Source of the DNA: Clusia tigrina
Lineage: Eukaryota; Arthropoda; Insecta; Diptera; Clusiidae
Length of the DNA stretch: 64,000 nucleotides
Assembly (NCBI GenBank): GCA_920105625.2
Contig: OV050030.1
Span: forward strand, 63,028,322 to 63,092,321
Direction of reading: 5' to 3'
In this document: positions 33,105 to 49,445 of the stretch, piece by piece
Layout: each line of letters opens with the position of its first letter
How positions within the stretch are numbered: position 1 is the first letter of the stretch
Program-made: the position numbers and the translations under genes
Notes under the pieces: model-generated
The model's database searches: none
What the model saw: the letters and a program-made list of their open reading frames with translations, nothing else
Told to the model about the DNA's origin: nothing

Positions 33105-33804
33105 CTACGTATACGGTATGGTGTTTAAGAAGAGGAGCAACAACAACATCACAACAATGATAATAATAAAGACAACAAATGTACACAAACGCAATACAAT
33201 ACAGCACAGTAGAGTATGTAAATTACGAATTAGATAATAATTAATGAGAAAATTGGACAAGAAAAAACAATAAATTAAAAGTCAATATTTTGAAGATATA
33301 AACTATTTTACTAAAAATTTATTCACTACAAAATTACCTTAAGTAAATAAATATATGTAAATTTGAGATAACTGTCATATTAAGTAAACTTTCAAGAAAC
33401 CAATATTAACACGACTTCACGCAATTAAAAAGGAAGAAATCCATGAATCTCCTCATTTAGTTACACATTGATTGTACCTTACTACTTTTAACACACATAT
33501 TTATATTGCTTGAACATTTGTTCACCGAAATTAAAAAGGGAGTAGCATGTGAATATTATCTCTCTGTTGCTAAGCCTATCGATTAGTATCCAGCAGTTCC
33601 AACATATCTACAGTTAGGCATAATCTACTGTTAAGAAATTAATTATATACATACATATTTTTATAAATACTAGTGTGCTGGAGTGTAGTGTACTTTAACT
33701 GCTTATTGAGATGCATTACTGAATATTTATCACTTACTTTATTAAAAAATAAATAAAACCTTGAATGAAATTTACTTAATATATAATTTATAACCTCTTT
33801 AAAA
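33105..33804. other. Ehbp1 intron sequence
   Basis: AT-rich intron before the duplicated block. No feature recognised. Confidence 0.5.
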
Positions 33805-34273
33805 ATACTTAATTCAATATACTGTTTATTTATTAATTTAAGTGAATTTTACATTCAAATTTAATATTTTTTAAACTTTTTGAAACTACAGAAAAATCAC
33901 TTTATTTTGTACACAGAGATAAAATAATTGCTAAAAGATTTTCCAGTTATAAAGTAATAACGAAAGCCATATCCTATTTATAAAGAAATTTAAAATACAA
34001 TTATATACCGACGGCAACGATTTATTTTAGTTTGCATATTTGCCAGATGCGAAAATAAAAATACATTAGAAAAAGGAGAAAATCAGTTTGACATTTGTCT
34101 TGTCTTTTTGTTAACAACTGATTCTGTATTTTTTATTTTGTGGCAGAAAATTATATGTATATATAGTTATATATATATAAAAAAATATATTTTTTAAACG
34201 AATTTATAATTTTAACGCAGAAAAATTACAGCACAAAATAGAGTCAAATAAAATTAATCAAAATTCAAGAAAC

Positions 34274-34960
34274 ATGAAAAAAGTCGTACTTGAAAGTAGA
34301 ATTGAATCACACTGGTACTATGTATCTTTAATAAGAGTGTCATGCTTTCGGCGTATGCTGATGAATATTGACATCATAGGCCATAACGCTCGAGCTGTGA
34401 GTGTTGCGTATACCGGCCTGGAAAGAAAAGCAAACCAAGTGTGTCTACAGGGGAACGAAGTAAGATGAAATACATGCTGGCTGCTCATAGTGTCCCAGCG
34501 TCTTGACCACCGCGTTGCTGTCGGCGACTGCAACAATGAAGTTGTAAATGATTTTGTCTATCTAAGGACCAGCATCAACAACACCAACATCATCAGTTTA
34601 GAAATAAACGGAAAATTACTTTGGCCAACAGGTGCTACTTTGTGCTGAAGTAGGCAGCTGAAGAGTAAAGGCTTTTCTCGCCGAAGAAAACTAAAGCTAT
34701 ATAAGTCCCTCATCATTTCCGTCCTGTAATATGGAGCAGAGACTGGACAATGGCAAACAGTGACGAGCGCGTTTGAAAAAGGCGGGCAAGACAACCACTG
34801 AGCAGGAGGGGACGACAACTACTGAGATCGAAAGACCAAGTTCAGGAGGACCTGTCTGGACGCGGCATTTTCATCCGTTGTAAGCGTGTGCTCAGCAGAG
34901 ACGACTGGCGAAGTCTCATTAGGCGATATTGACCCATTAGGGTTGCCTGCCAACTAAGTA
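34274..34960 (+). pseudogene. RTE-type reverse transcriptase fragment
   Basis: Read across frames on the plus strand: MNIDIIGHNARAVSVAYTGL (about 34361-34420), where the catalytic YADD-IDIIG context has lost its first residues; VAVGDCNNEVVNDFVYL (about 34512-34562); TSINNTNIISLEINGK (about 34570); LKLYKSLIISVL-YGAET (about 34692-34742). These are the palm-to-thumb blocks of non-LTR RTs of the RTE type. Stops and the lost Asp make it inert. A copy is duplicated at 37234-37920. Confidence 0.7.
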
Positions 34961-34969
34961 AGTAAGACA

Positions 34970-35521
34970 GTGTACGAGGGGTTGCGGGCGGTTGGTAAAT
35001 TCGCAGACCAGAAAGCACCTGCACCAAATCATTCTTTCAAAAGCGCTGTTGCACTGCATCTAGAACCACTGAGACAATTATATGAGACCTGCATTAAACA
35101 TACGAGTCTTCTACAACGGTTGATCTTGGCGTCAAAGGGCAATAAGCTGGAAGACAACCCGTATGCGTACCGCCACTCTGAATGTTAGATACTGCGGGAA
35201 AGGTCTTGGAACATATACTCTGCGCCAGGATAGACATTTGCTTAGCGAAGTTAGAGGATTGCAATACGTTAAAGGTAAAGGTACGACGGTAAGCAGTGGC
35301 GGGGCGACAGCAAGAAGTACCGTTTTGTGGCCGACCTAGATGTAAAAAACGCCTTAAACTAGCTGGACATGCATAGCCGAAGCTGTAGCATAATTCAAGA
35401 TACTCATCTACCTGTGACCTACTGAGATCATCGGATACGCGGACGACATAATGTTAGTTATTACTGCCAAACATCTGGAAGAGGTCGTTGCAGAGGCCAA
35501 TCATGGTCCAGACCTGAAATA
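34970..35521 (+). pseudogene. second non-LTR RT fragment (I/R1-like)
   Basis: Distinct from the preceding scrap. FADQKAPAPNHSFKSAVALH (about 35000-35060) is the RT finger block (KAPGPDGIPN-like). GNKLEDNPYAYRHSEC (35140-35187) corresponds to the SYRPI block. [20 protein letters not shown] (about 35428-35490) contains the catalytic YADD. Stops in between. It ends where the (AT)n tract begins. Duplicated at 37931-38481. Confidence 0.75.
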
Positions 35522-35528
35522 CTTGGCA

Positions 35529-40085
<4,557 letters not shown>

Positions 40086-40127
40086 CCGAATAATTCAGGA
40101 GTGGCAAACTTGAAGGGATAGGGATAT

Positions 40128-40320
<193 letters not shown>

Positions 40321-40329
40321 TATACACAT

Positions 40330-40990
40330 TACGGTGAATCTGCTCCGTAAGATTACATGGTAAAATATTGGATTGCTGAATTTAAACGCGGCCGAACAAG
40401 CACTGCAACAATACCATCAACATGAAGGCCAAAAGAGGTGGTTACTGAAGAAAATATCAAGAAAATCCTCGATATCGTTATGAATGATCGCCGAGTCAAG
40501 TTGCGTGAGATTGTTGAAATGGTAAACATATTATAAGAACGTGTGTTCAACATTTTGCATGAACATTTGCATATGAAAAAGCTATCGGCAAGATGGGTGC
40601 CGCGTTTGCTCAGTGTCGAACAAAAACGAGTTCGACAGATCACTTCACAGCGGTGTTTGGACATGATAAAGCGTAATCCTGTTGATTTTTGGCGTCGATT
40701 AATAACTGTTGATGAAACGTGGGTCCACCACTACACATCTGAAACCAAAAATCAATGTTTCCAAACTTGAAAAAATGGCTCGCAGGAAAAAGATTCATCT
40801 CAAACGAAGAACTGATTACCGAAACTAACGCGTATTTTGAGGGATTCCCGAAATCGTATTATTCAGATGGTATAAAAAAGTTGGAATATCGTCTTACTAA
40901 GTGTCGAAGTAAAAGGAGACTATGTTGAGAAATAAATGGTTTTTGAAAAAAAAAATGTTTTTTTTTCCTACTTAGGTATCAATCCGCCCT
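40330..40990 (+). pseudogene. mariner transposase fragment
   Basis: Plus-strand frames give [10 protein letters not shown] and VTEENIKKILDIV-type HTH sequence (about 40390-40480), then VFNILHEHLHMKKLSARWVP (about 40540-40600), RNPVDFWRRLITVDETWVHH with the first catalytic Asp (about 40674-40733), and YTSETKNQCF. After a stop at 40768-40770 only a degraded end remains, so the second and third Asp regions are deleted. It lies between two (AT)n tracts in the Ehbp1 intron. Confidence 0.85.
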
Positions 40991-40991
40991 C

Positions 40992-41237
<246 letters not shown>

Positions 41238-41244
41238 CAAATAC

Positions 41245-41345
41245 CTGCATTTTTAGCTTCTACAAACATAAACCAAATATCTGCATTTTTAACTTCTACA
41301 ATTATAAACCAAATACCGGTATTATTTACTTCTACAAACATAAAC
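41245..41345 (+). repeat. short tandem repeat, ~46 bp units
   Basis: Three units of AAATACCTGCATTTTTAGCT / TTCTACAAACATAAACC-like sequence (41246, 41273, 41310) in the intron between the (AT)n tract and exon 41400-41599. Confidence 0.7.
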
Positions 41346-41399
41346 TAAATACATTTTCTCTAATCACAGATAACAATTGCCGCCATAATTGATACTCAC

Positions 41400-41599
41400 C
41401 ACTCAGTGGTGTTGGTAGATCGATGCAACCATTTAAACTCGTTGTCATCTGTTCTAACTGTTGGGTAAAATCATATAAATGATCCGATAAATCACCCGAA
41501 CTCTCCAAATCAGGAATATCTTCCAAATCATCCAATGGAGCAACATCACAGTTATTATTAACGGACATGAGTGAGACAACGCTCTGCATATCCTCATCA
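41400..41599 (-). CDS. Ehbp1: Ehbp1 exon: acidic linker after NT-C2
   Basis: 200 bp with acceptor ATATTTCTAG and donor AGTG/GTGAGT. It begins by completing a Thr codon and encodes DEDMQSVVSLMSVNNNCDVA then PLDDLEDIPDLESS. The DEDMQSxxSLMS block is nearly identical in vertebrate EHBP1, directly after its NT-C2 domain. A leucine-rich stretch follows (LYDFTQQLEQMTTSLNG) and it ends PTPLSG. Phases at both ends fit the neighbouring exons. Confidence 0.93.
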
Positions 41600-41672
41600 C
41601 TAGAAATATAGGGAAATGTTAGTAAACATGTCGTATAGAGTATAATGGGGACCTGCTCCTCATGCAACTCAC

Positions 41673-41854
41673 GTCGCTTTGCCCTCACGTAAGAAAACGC
41701 AGCTAATTGTCAGTTCCAAATCGGCGGCGGTTATTTTGCGAGAATTTGGCTTCAGACTTAATGTAAAGCTTTGTTGTGTTGATTCGATGCTAGCATATTT
41801 ACGCATATTTATGCTCGCGGAGGCTAATACACGCTTTTTACCCAGATGTGTTAT
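41673..41854 (-). CDS. Ehbp1: Ehbp1 exon: C-terminal part of NT-C2 domain
   Basis: 182 bp with acceptor TTCTCTTACAG and donor GCGAC/GTGAGT. It encodes GKKRVLASASINMRKYASIE, then LSLKPNSRKITAADLELTIS and CVFLREGKA. This matches the RRKALATSSINMKQYAS and LREGKAT blocks of the EHBP1 NT-C2 domain, a membrane-associating module. The frame is continuous from the exon ending at 46949 (phase 0) into the next one. No long open frame marks this exon; it was found by family similarity. Confidence 0.93.
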
Positions 41855-42690
41855 CTGTAAGAGAAGAGAAAAGGCTGATATTTATAAACGCTACTATTCA
41901 AATTTATATTTGGAACTTAATACAAGAGGTGCATCGTGAGAGTGGAAATAAACGTTGTGTATGCATATTAATTCATTTTCGCTGCTTTCTATTTGTAGTT
42001 TGAAACATACGGCAGATGTGGTTCCGATTTATGCTTGGTGCCTGAGTAACCGTATCCATAAATTCAAAATTGCTTTGAAATTGAATCAAACCTTGGGAAG
42101 ACTTTGGCGTCACTTAATTCAATTTAACTAAAGAAGGAATATCATTCTATTAACACAATATGCACAGTCGCAGGCGAAGATAATCCTTCTGTTAAAATCT
42201 TTGAACAACCTTTGATTGCACCCGAAGTTATTTTGACACAAGCATGTTTTTATTTCCTATTAATTATTAAATACTTTATTCTTAAAGAAAAAACTTTTCG
42301 CGCCGCATATGGCCCATAACCTGTAGTTAGGTAAAAAATAAATACACATGCGTTTAATTTAGCGACTTATGTAGAAAAGAAAAGAACAAAACGTAAGTTT
42401 TCCTTTATAATAAAAGTGGCTAAAGATTTGCCACATAGGAAATAGTAATAATTATTCAATAATAACAAAACGAATAAAAGGTAGTTATTTATTTTGGATA
42501 GCAAAACGACGGATATTGAACGGAGCGCATGGAAAGCGCTGTGAATAAACAATTATAACGTTTTTAAATTTGGTGTTTTTTCTATATTCATTCAATCGGA
42601 TGCCCAAAAAAAAATTTTTTTTTCTTCCTTAGGATAACGAACTTACTTTACTTACACTTCACTTACGTTATTATCAAATTATAATTATTA
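41855..42690. other. Ehbp1 intron sequence
   Basis: Intron between the two NT-C2 exons. No gene or RNA recognised; a run of A followed by T at about 42606-42622 is the only low-complexity block. Confidence 0.5.
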
Positions 42691-43114
42691 CACTCTATTG
42701 ATATATGAGCCCATTTGGAAAAGATCACGCCTAATTCCCATATCTGCAATTTTTGCACATTTTCTAGCCAGGCCCACAATTGATACATTTTTATAACATA
42801 TGACCTATACAAAGTTTATGGACGAAATCTTATACGAATTCGTAAATTGACGCTACAAAACCATACACGGGATACGGTCGATCAAATAAATGACACACCC
42901 CCTCCCACAAAATGAACTTTGGGGATCCCACTTAAAATAACTCTAGCTATGCTCCTACTGATGGTGTATGAATAAAAACTCCATACTAGTATGCATGCAA
43001 AATATGGAGAGGCCATTACTACTGCCACGCTCACAAATGATCAAATGATTCTTCAACTAAATTTCACACGAGGGGTCACAGTGTTAGTATAAAACACGAA
43101 AAAAAGATTAAAAT
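42691..43114 (-). repeat. dispersed repeat copy, part 1 (minus strand)
   Basis: Reverse-strand copy of the ~1.2 kb family. ATATGAGCCCATTTGGAAAA (42702-42721), ACCTATACAAAGTTTATGGA and CCACGCTCAC-type blocks correspond to the gggcgtggc landmarks of the copy at 10.1 kb. It is interrupted by the solo LTR at 43115 and resumes at 43642. Confidence 0.6.
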
Positions 43115-43641
43115 TGTTACAAAATTGCCCTTTTGACAATTTATTTTGTTACGAAATTGCGCTCCTGACAATTAACTCTAACTCTCTGTACTCGGATTCG
43201 TACCAATGGATCGTGTAGTAATCAAACAATCGCTGGTTAAATTAAAATAACTAACTTTATTTATTTATTGCAATTTACACACTTAATATTAGGCCTAAAG
43301 TTTACTTTATTACAATTTGTACTTTATTTCACAATTCATTAATCACTTTATTTAATAATTAATTTCATCACTTTACAAAATCACAATTACAAATACTGCT
43401 GCTTCGATTTATAATGCACGATGTACACACTGTAACGATTTCTGCTTAACTGTTTTTGATGTTGAATAGTGTGGTCGTTTTTATAGCTTCGAATGGCTGA
43501 GGTACAAAGTTCTACAATAGTGTAGAAGTTTCTGGATCATTCTAGAAACTTATATACACCACGAATCTTATATACACCTTCAACGAGAACATTCTATACA
43601 CCACACATTCTATCTTACCACGACATAGGGTGGTACACACA
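43115..43641 (-). repeat. solo LTR with heat-shock-like modules
   Basis: On the minus strand it runs from a TGTGTGTACC-type start to an end reading TTTTGTAACA, about 527 bp. It matches the LTR at 60934-61455 over most of its length: shared GATTGTTTGATTACTACAC, TTTAATTTAACCAGCGATTG and GTACAGAGAGTTAGA. No internal retrotransposon sequence flanks it, so it is a solo LTR left by recombination. Boundaries may be off by several bases because no target duplication is clear. The dispersed repeat continues on its right side. Confidence 0.78.
43478..43547 (-). promoter_or_regulatory. HSE-like array and TATA box in solo LTR
   Basis: Five consecutive 5-bp-spaced modules GAA, TTC, GAT, TTC, GAA occupy 43525-43547; four are perfect nGAAn units. 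About 40 bp downstream in the LTR's sense, TATAAAAA lies at 43485-43478. This is the layout of a heat-shock-type promoter. Confidence 0.6.
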
Positions 43642-43898
43642 ACTTCAAACTTTCAGTCACGTCTCAGTTTGCAATCACGTTTCAATATATGAAAATATAT
43701 GTTTACAACTGAGGAGCTAAGCACAATTCTTGGATCAACTTTTATATTGACTCTACAAAGCCATTGACAAGAAATGGGGACGATCAGGTAAAGGCCACGC
43801 CTCCATCCCTTATAATTAACTCTGGGTACCCCAAGGAAAATTACCCTAAAGGTAAAGGGTATCTCGAAATCGGTATAACCCGTCTTCAGCAATGTTTA
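43642..43898 (-). repeat. dispersed repeat copy, part 2 (minus strand)
   Basis: Continues the copy split by the solo LTR. It ends in CTAAAGGTAAAGGGTATCTC and CGGTATAACCCGTCTTC, the mirror of the start seen at 10148 and 53310. Confidence 0.65.
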
Positions 43899-45960
43899 AT
43901 TGCTTATAATAAATATGTGGAAATCATTAATAACACATTCACTATCTTTAAAGTCCGTATTTGTTGAATTAACAGCGTTGTGTGAATGGCATATCACTGT
44001 GATGTGATGGCTCATGGTATAAATTGTGATAATAAACTCAAACGAGCGACTCTTATACTCGGCATAGATACATTTATTTTATCTTTTTCTAATGAAGAAA
44101 AATGCGAGGACAAGATAAGAAACTAGCGCGTTTTCTCCGATTACCACTATGGTTCCCTGGCAGATTCGGAATTAGCACACACTTTTACATAAAAAAAAGT
44201 ATTACGCTATCTTCGAGATTTTTCTAATAAACTATATATTCGGTAGCGGTGAAAAATTAGGAACAATTCGGAACAGTGATCATATTGTTTTCATGATTGA
44301 TTTTTTTACTCAAAAAACCTTCTTACTGATGTCTATATAATTAGTTTACAATATTTTTAATGTACATATTTAACCCTTGTTTCCTATCTCATTTGCAAAT
44401 CGGTGCAATATTACCGTACACATTTAACTTTTTATGCATATACTGATCAAAATTAAAGTGGATAAATATGTGGCCGGCATTTTGCGCTTTATGTTTCGAG
44501 CAAGAGAATTACAAATTATATGAGAAAAATAACTAGTTGTCTAGAGTTTTAAAACGAATTTGTTACTTTCAGGTAATATTTACTTTATAACGTTGCATTA
44601 AAACAGAACCTTCCAAGTTTAATTTAATTTCAAAATCAAAATGCAAAAATGCATAAGGGCAAAATATACTTCAATTCATTATTTCAAAACAAATTTAAAA
44701 ACTTTTAATCTGGACATCAAATGGGAAATGAGCCACTGTATTTTTATTAATCTGTCGACTGTACAGTTGCTATATTATAAGAGCATAACAATAAGAATTT
44801 TAATCACGTATACCTCTGTTCATCGAATACAAATGAATGTGATACAAAATACATACCCACTCAATTGGTTAGATATCAATCCTTGTCTCATGGATCGATA
44901 TTCAGAAAACTAATTAACATTGAAAGCTGCTGTCAACAGTTTTTCGTTCTATTTCATATCTTCAATCTAAAACATATTATAACGTAGAAAGTTGTATAAG
45001 GTAGGTAAGCGTGATGTTACAATTGCGCCGTTAATGGAAAATACAATTTCTACCGTCCTTCAACACGCAACTGGGCTCCAACCGAGATTTCTGCTTTTCG
45101 GCCGTTGCTTTCAAAGCCTAACAAAGAAAATTTTTTCAGCAAAACGAGATTCTTTACGAAACTTACACTGCGGCCACACGATCAATTTCTTGCCCATCAA
45201 GTCGCAATCACTCATACCTTTTACAAACACATACATATTTTCAGTACTTCATCGACGACTTGATTATCAATTTATGTTTCAAGCGGAGAATCAATTCGGC
45301 TTTCAATTATCTGTCAGCTGTTTCGCGTGGGTACTGAGTAATAAATGAAAAATAACGGAAAAACGAAATTAAATTTTTAAAAATGTATCAACAAATGAAG
45401 AAGGAAGAAATGAGATTTCCCCTTGCTAGGTACCTCAGCGTGATGCACAATTTCAAGCGCGGAATTATAGCATCTCGCATGACTGTATTAATGTTCTTAA
45501 TACCATTGTGAACCATTTTTTAAAATACATGAAATAAAATAAAAATAAAGACTTTCACACGCATTACAAAGAATTTTAATTGTATACTACATTAACTAAG
45601 TAAAACTACATTGTATTACATAAAGTTGTTTGTTTACATTGAAATCAAGATAAGTCTATATTAGTTGATTTTATTGAAAAGCAGGATATAGGATTCTTTT
45701 GGAAAACTGGGGTGCTCCAAGTAAAAATTTATTAAAAGCAAAATTTTATAATTTTCATCTTAATGCTGCAAGTAATTATATTGAGAAAGTGCAGTTTTTC
45801 TTTCTTAATATTTTTCAATCTTAACTTTATACCGTGATATTTTACTCCGTATGAAATATATACATGTTTTTGTTCGATGAACTAAAAAAACTAGCTCATT
45901 CAATATTAAAATTGCAGTTGCGAATACTTTGCATTCACAATAGATACAAAAGAAATTAAT
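43899..45960. other. Ehbp1 intron sequence, no gene recognised
   Basis: Two kb of AT-rich intron. An open stretch at 44992-45348 on the plus strand (118 codons) has unremarkable codon content and no recognisable domain, so I do not call it a gene. Confidence 0.45.
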
Positions 45961-46600
45961 GGGGCCTATTCTGTACGCACATAACAGAAGTCTGTTACTT
46001 TAAGCAAATGTCATTTCCATACAAAATAGATGTCAAAATAGAGTAAAGTTTTCTGTTAAGGTAATTATTTGGTATTCTGCATCTAAAAAATCTGTTATTT
46101 TTTAGTTATCGTAACGAAAAATTTCTGTTATTATAACTGCGACCATTTCTCTGACTTTAAGCAGAAAACTTCTTTGTTATCCATCAAACCGGAGCAACAT
46201 AAAGATCAAATGAATATAATAATTTTGTTAAATGTACAAAATCTGAGACGCAGAAATACAATGTAAGATTAATTGTTTTTTCTTTTTGTTTTAAAAAATA
46301 AAATATTTTTAATTTATTATAGAACCAAACATCGATTAGCATTGCTGGAGCTCCGACTGAAGACTTCATCCTTCGATTTGCCGGAGTACCGATTTAGGAA
46401 GCTATTTCACCTGTCCAAAAATAATGCGAACATGTTAATAAGTAAATTGGAACCGTTTGCTCCACCGACTGGCATTCCATTTAAAATTCAGGTACTTTTA
46501 ATAAATTTAATTAAATTTGTTATTTTATATGATAACTGCATTACATTTTTATAGACATGGCTCCGTTGGTAGCAATAGATTAAGTAAACTTACCCCTCCT
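45961..46600 (+). mobile_element. PIF/Harbinger-like remnant
   Basis: Starts GGGGCCTATTCTGTACG, like the GGGCC-ATTCTGTA ends of Harbinger elements, after a TAA. From about 46322 the plus strand encodes RTKHRLALLELRLKTSSFDL, then PEYRFRKLFHLSKNNANMLI and SKLEPFAPPTGIPFKIQ. This resembles the N-terminal FRLSxxxxxxLxxxLEP region of HARBI1-type transposases. A GT...AG intron-like gap (46491-46554) is followed by TWLRW and stops. The DDE core is missing and no right-hand terminal repeat is seen. Confidence 0.6.
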
Positions 46601-46948
46601 GGGATGCAGTTCTCAACATCACTAATGATTTAGATCAGATAGATTAAGGATAATTAGATATTCTAAATAAGATATGCTAAAGATAGAATTCTGATATAAC
46701 AATTATAATTTTATTCTACCAAAACATTCTCTAATATATGACCTGTTGAAAAAAAGAAAATTTCACTGATAAAATAAATACTAATGATTACAACATAGTA
46801 TGCCTTTTAATTTATGCTGAATAGGTAGCACATTTCTTTAAAAGATGGTAAAAATGCGATGGGGGATTGCTAAAACATAAATCGATACTACCATGTCGCT
46901 AATAGGAAAACTATTAAGCTTATTTAGCGATAAACCATTAACACTTAC
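46601..46948. other. Ehbp1 intron sequence
   Basis: Intron directly after the donor at 46948. Nothing recognised. Confidence 0.5.
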
Positions 46949-47156
46949 ATCTTCAATAACAAAAGTCCAATCCTTGTCCTCTAATTCGTGGGTTCTGGGA
47001 TCTTTAAATAATGTTACTGATATGGCATGATTATCAGGTACCGGCCAAAATATGTGTCCGACCAGCGGATTCATCATATCTGGCTCCCAGGGCAGGGGAG
47101 ATGAAGCAACTCGACGTGAACGCCGCGTCCAAACGACGGAGAGATTTGAAGGACGC
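46949..47156 (-). CDS. Ehbp1: Ehbp1 exon: NT-C2 domain core
   Basis: First Ehbp1 exon found in the window (5'-most), 208 bp, with acceptor TATAATTTCAG and donor GAAGAT/GTAAGT. It encodes RPSNLSVVWTRRSRRVASSP, MNPLVGHIFWPVPDNHAISV and TLFKDPRTHELEDKDWTFVI followed by ED. This is the highly conserved NT-C2 core of EHBP1 (VVWTRRSRR, WPVPEN, TLFKD, KEWTFVIE in vertebrates). The first base completes a codon begun upstream, probably the conserved Trp. The start codon and first ~40 residues are not in this exon. EHBP1 couples Rab8/10-family GTPases and EHD proteins to actin in endocytic recycling, a role known from the family. Confidence 0.96.
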
Positions 47157-47610
47157 CTGAAATTATACAAAAGAAAAAAACTTGTGAGTAAAATTTAACA
47201 TACAAACTTAGGAAGAAAAGTTTTTAAAATTCAAAGGAGAAACAAATATCAAATGTTAGCTTAAGAAATTGGTGTCAGTTAAAATCCTCCTCAGAACACA
47301 GAATAACTCATTGACTCTCGCACTAGGAAAATATCAAATTAAAATTCAAAACACTACCCGAAACTAAAGGATGCCTGTCATAAGTAATTTTCTCAGCCAC
47401 AAGAATTAGGTCAGAAGTCTTACTGTCTTCTTTTTGAACTCCCATATGCTATTATGTTGACAAGAATTTTAAAAAACTGATGAGTTTGTAATGCTTTATT
47501 TTTCTTGTTCACACGCCATAACATATTTAAAAAGGTTTAGTATAAACATGGTGGAAACATGGTAGTGGTTTATACTAAGTTTGTATATTTTCCTGTTCAT
47601 TTAATTGCCC
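47157..47610. other. Ehbp1 upstream intron sequence
   Basis: Intron 5' of the NT-C2 exon. No features. Confidence 0.5.
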
Positions 47611-48424
47611 TTATAGTAGTTGTGGGTTATCAATCGCTTTATTCGCAGCAGGAAAGTCATTATTAATTTGAGTGACACAATTAATAATTTCGTCCCTTTT
47701 ACAGCTTATGTAAAGTAGGACATCATCAGCATACAAATGATTATCACAACCGTGAAATGCAGTCGGTAGATCATTTATATATACACAAAAAAGAAGAGGC
47801 CCCAATATGGACCCCTGAGGTACACCTCGTACTACCGACAAGAAATCCGAAGCCTCGTCACCACACTGACTCGGTTGGTAAACCGGTTGGGTTCTTTCTT
47901 TAAGGTATGATTCTATCAACTTCACTGCGCCGGATGAGAAATTGTACATTTTCAGAAGCTTCGTACATAAAATATTGTGGTCAACACAGTCAAATGCCCT
48001 TGAATGGTCCAATAATACCAAGAAAGACACCCTATTTAAGTCAAGTGAAGTGCGAATACTCTCCACTACATCAGTCAGAGCCGTTATTGCAGCTCCTCCT
48101 TGGCATGAACCCAGACTGTCGTTCCGTTATAATGTTATTGTCTGCTAAATACTTATTTAATTGTTTCGCCATTACTAGTTCAAATATCGTACCTTGGACA
48201 GGTACGGTAAAATTGCTATTAGTCTATAATCGTTATCAGACTTTGGGGTTGGAATAATTTTCCCTAACTTCCAACAAGAAGGAAAAAGTTGATGTCATTA
48301 TAACAGTATTAAAACTATAAGTTATAACTGGCACCAGCTTAGGAAGTACGGCCTTAACAAAGAGAGGGTGAATCTCATCAGTACCACAAGCATTTGACTT
48401 TACACCCAGAAAACACTCCCACAC
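47611..48424 (-). pseudogene. non-LTR reverse transcriptase fragment
   Basis: Two minus-strand frames. The upstream one (48424-48236) reads CGTDEIHPLFVKAVLPKLVP, the RT finger block. The other (48066-47611) carries FLVLLDHSRAFDCVDHNILC (first catalytic Asp), RGVPQGSILGPLLFCVYIND, and the catalytic YADDVLLYIS at about 47727-47698. A frameshift and missing sequence separate them, and there is no endonuclease. The palm is well preserved, so this insertion is not very old. Probably jockey/CR1-group; it lies in the likely first intron of Ehbp1, in sense with it. Confidence 0.88.
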
Positions 48425-49384
48425 ATCTGACTCGTCAACACCACACCAAACACAATTTCAGAGGACACAGAACCAAAAGAGTATTTACGTATAGAGTTTC
48501 CATCGATCTCTTTGGCAAAAGAGGAGAATCGCAATTCATGGCAATCGCCGTGGAACAGTTAACATATGTTAAACATAGCATCATTCTGCTAAAAGCGATT
48601 TATTACAGATTCATAGTAAATTGAGTATGAGTTTATGGAAGAATCGTTTTTATTGTCATAGTAGGAAAATGAGGGAATTTTGCAGATTTAATAGGTTTGC
48701 TAATTATTAATTAATAGTATATGGACAACATAGAAATTAAAACAATTTGAATTAATAAGACAATAATATCAAATCTAAACAATTGTTCAAAGCTATCGCT
48801 GTGAAACCGCTGAAAAAATGTTAAAGTTAAAATATCCACAGCTAAAACGATTCATTACAGACGCATATTCATAGTTATTTATTTAATTTGAAATTTCTAA
48901 GAATTTTATTTCAAAAGAACAATTTGTTTAAATTCTAAAAAATTTTATATTATTCAAAATATGTTATTTCGCACAAACATTTAATGCAATTTACAATATA
49001 TTAAAAAAAATAACTTTCTTTAGAATAATTAGTACAACTATATAAGTAAGTTAATCGCATTTGAATAAGTAGTAGGTGGGTAGGCATGTATATTTCTATA
49101 ATAAATTATGGGAATATTTTTAAAATTCACATTGTAAACTAATAAAAAAAAAGAAAAAATTGGTATAAATATGTATTTATTTAATTTATTTCTTTAGCTA
49201 AAAAAAGCCACTATCGAATTGCACAGAAAACTTCATGGCTGTACAGCAGAACACTAAAAGTGATTTTTTGCGGAGTGTAATTCAAGAAATTGTCAGTGTT
49301 TTAACAAATTTTTGTTAAATCAGAATTGCACCAGTAAACATATTGACTCCCTAATATACTCCAAAATCAAGAAAAATATCATTG

Positions 49385-49445
49385 GAGCAGTAGTTTGCGC
49401 GTTGGTATAGTTTTCTTGGCTGCGGGTTCGAACCCAACGAAATGT
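49385..49445 (+). repeat. tRNA-derived sequence (SINE head or tRNA pseudogene)
   Basis: GCGCGTTGGTATAGTTTTC resembles a tRNA D-arm/A box, and GGTTCGAACCC at 49425-49435 is a perfect B box. The anticodon arm is missing, the spacing is short (about 25 bp), and a T-rich tract follows. Confidence 0.5.

Noticed and set aside
44992..45348. 118-codon plus-strand frame in an Ehbp1 intron
   Set aside because: No recognisable domain, no splice or promoter context, and composition like the surrounding intron. It could be tested by conservation.
49385..49445. Functional tRNA gene
   Set aside because: The B box is perfect, but the anticodon arm and acceptor stem are missing, so it is listed only as tRNA-derived.
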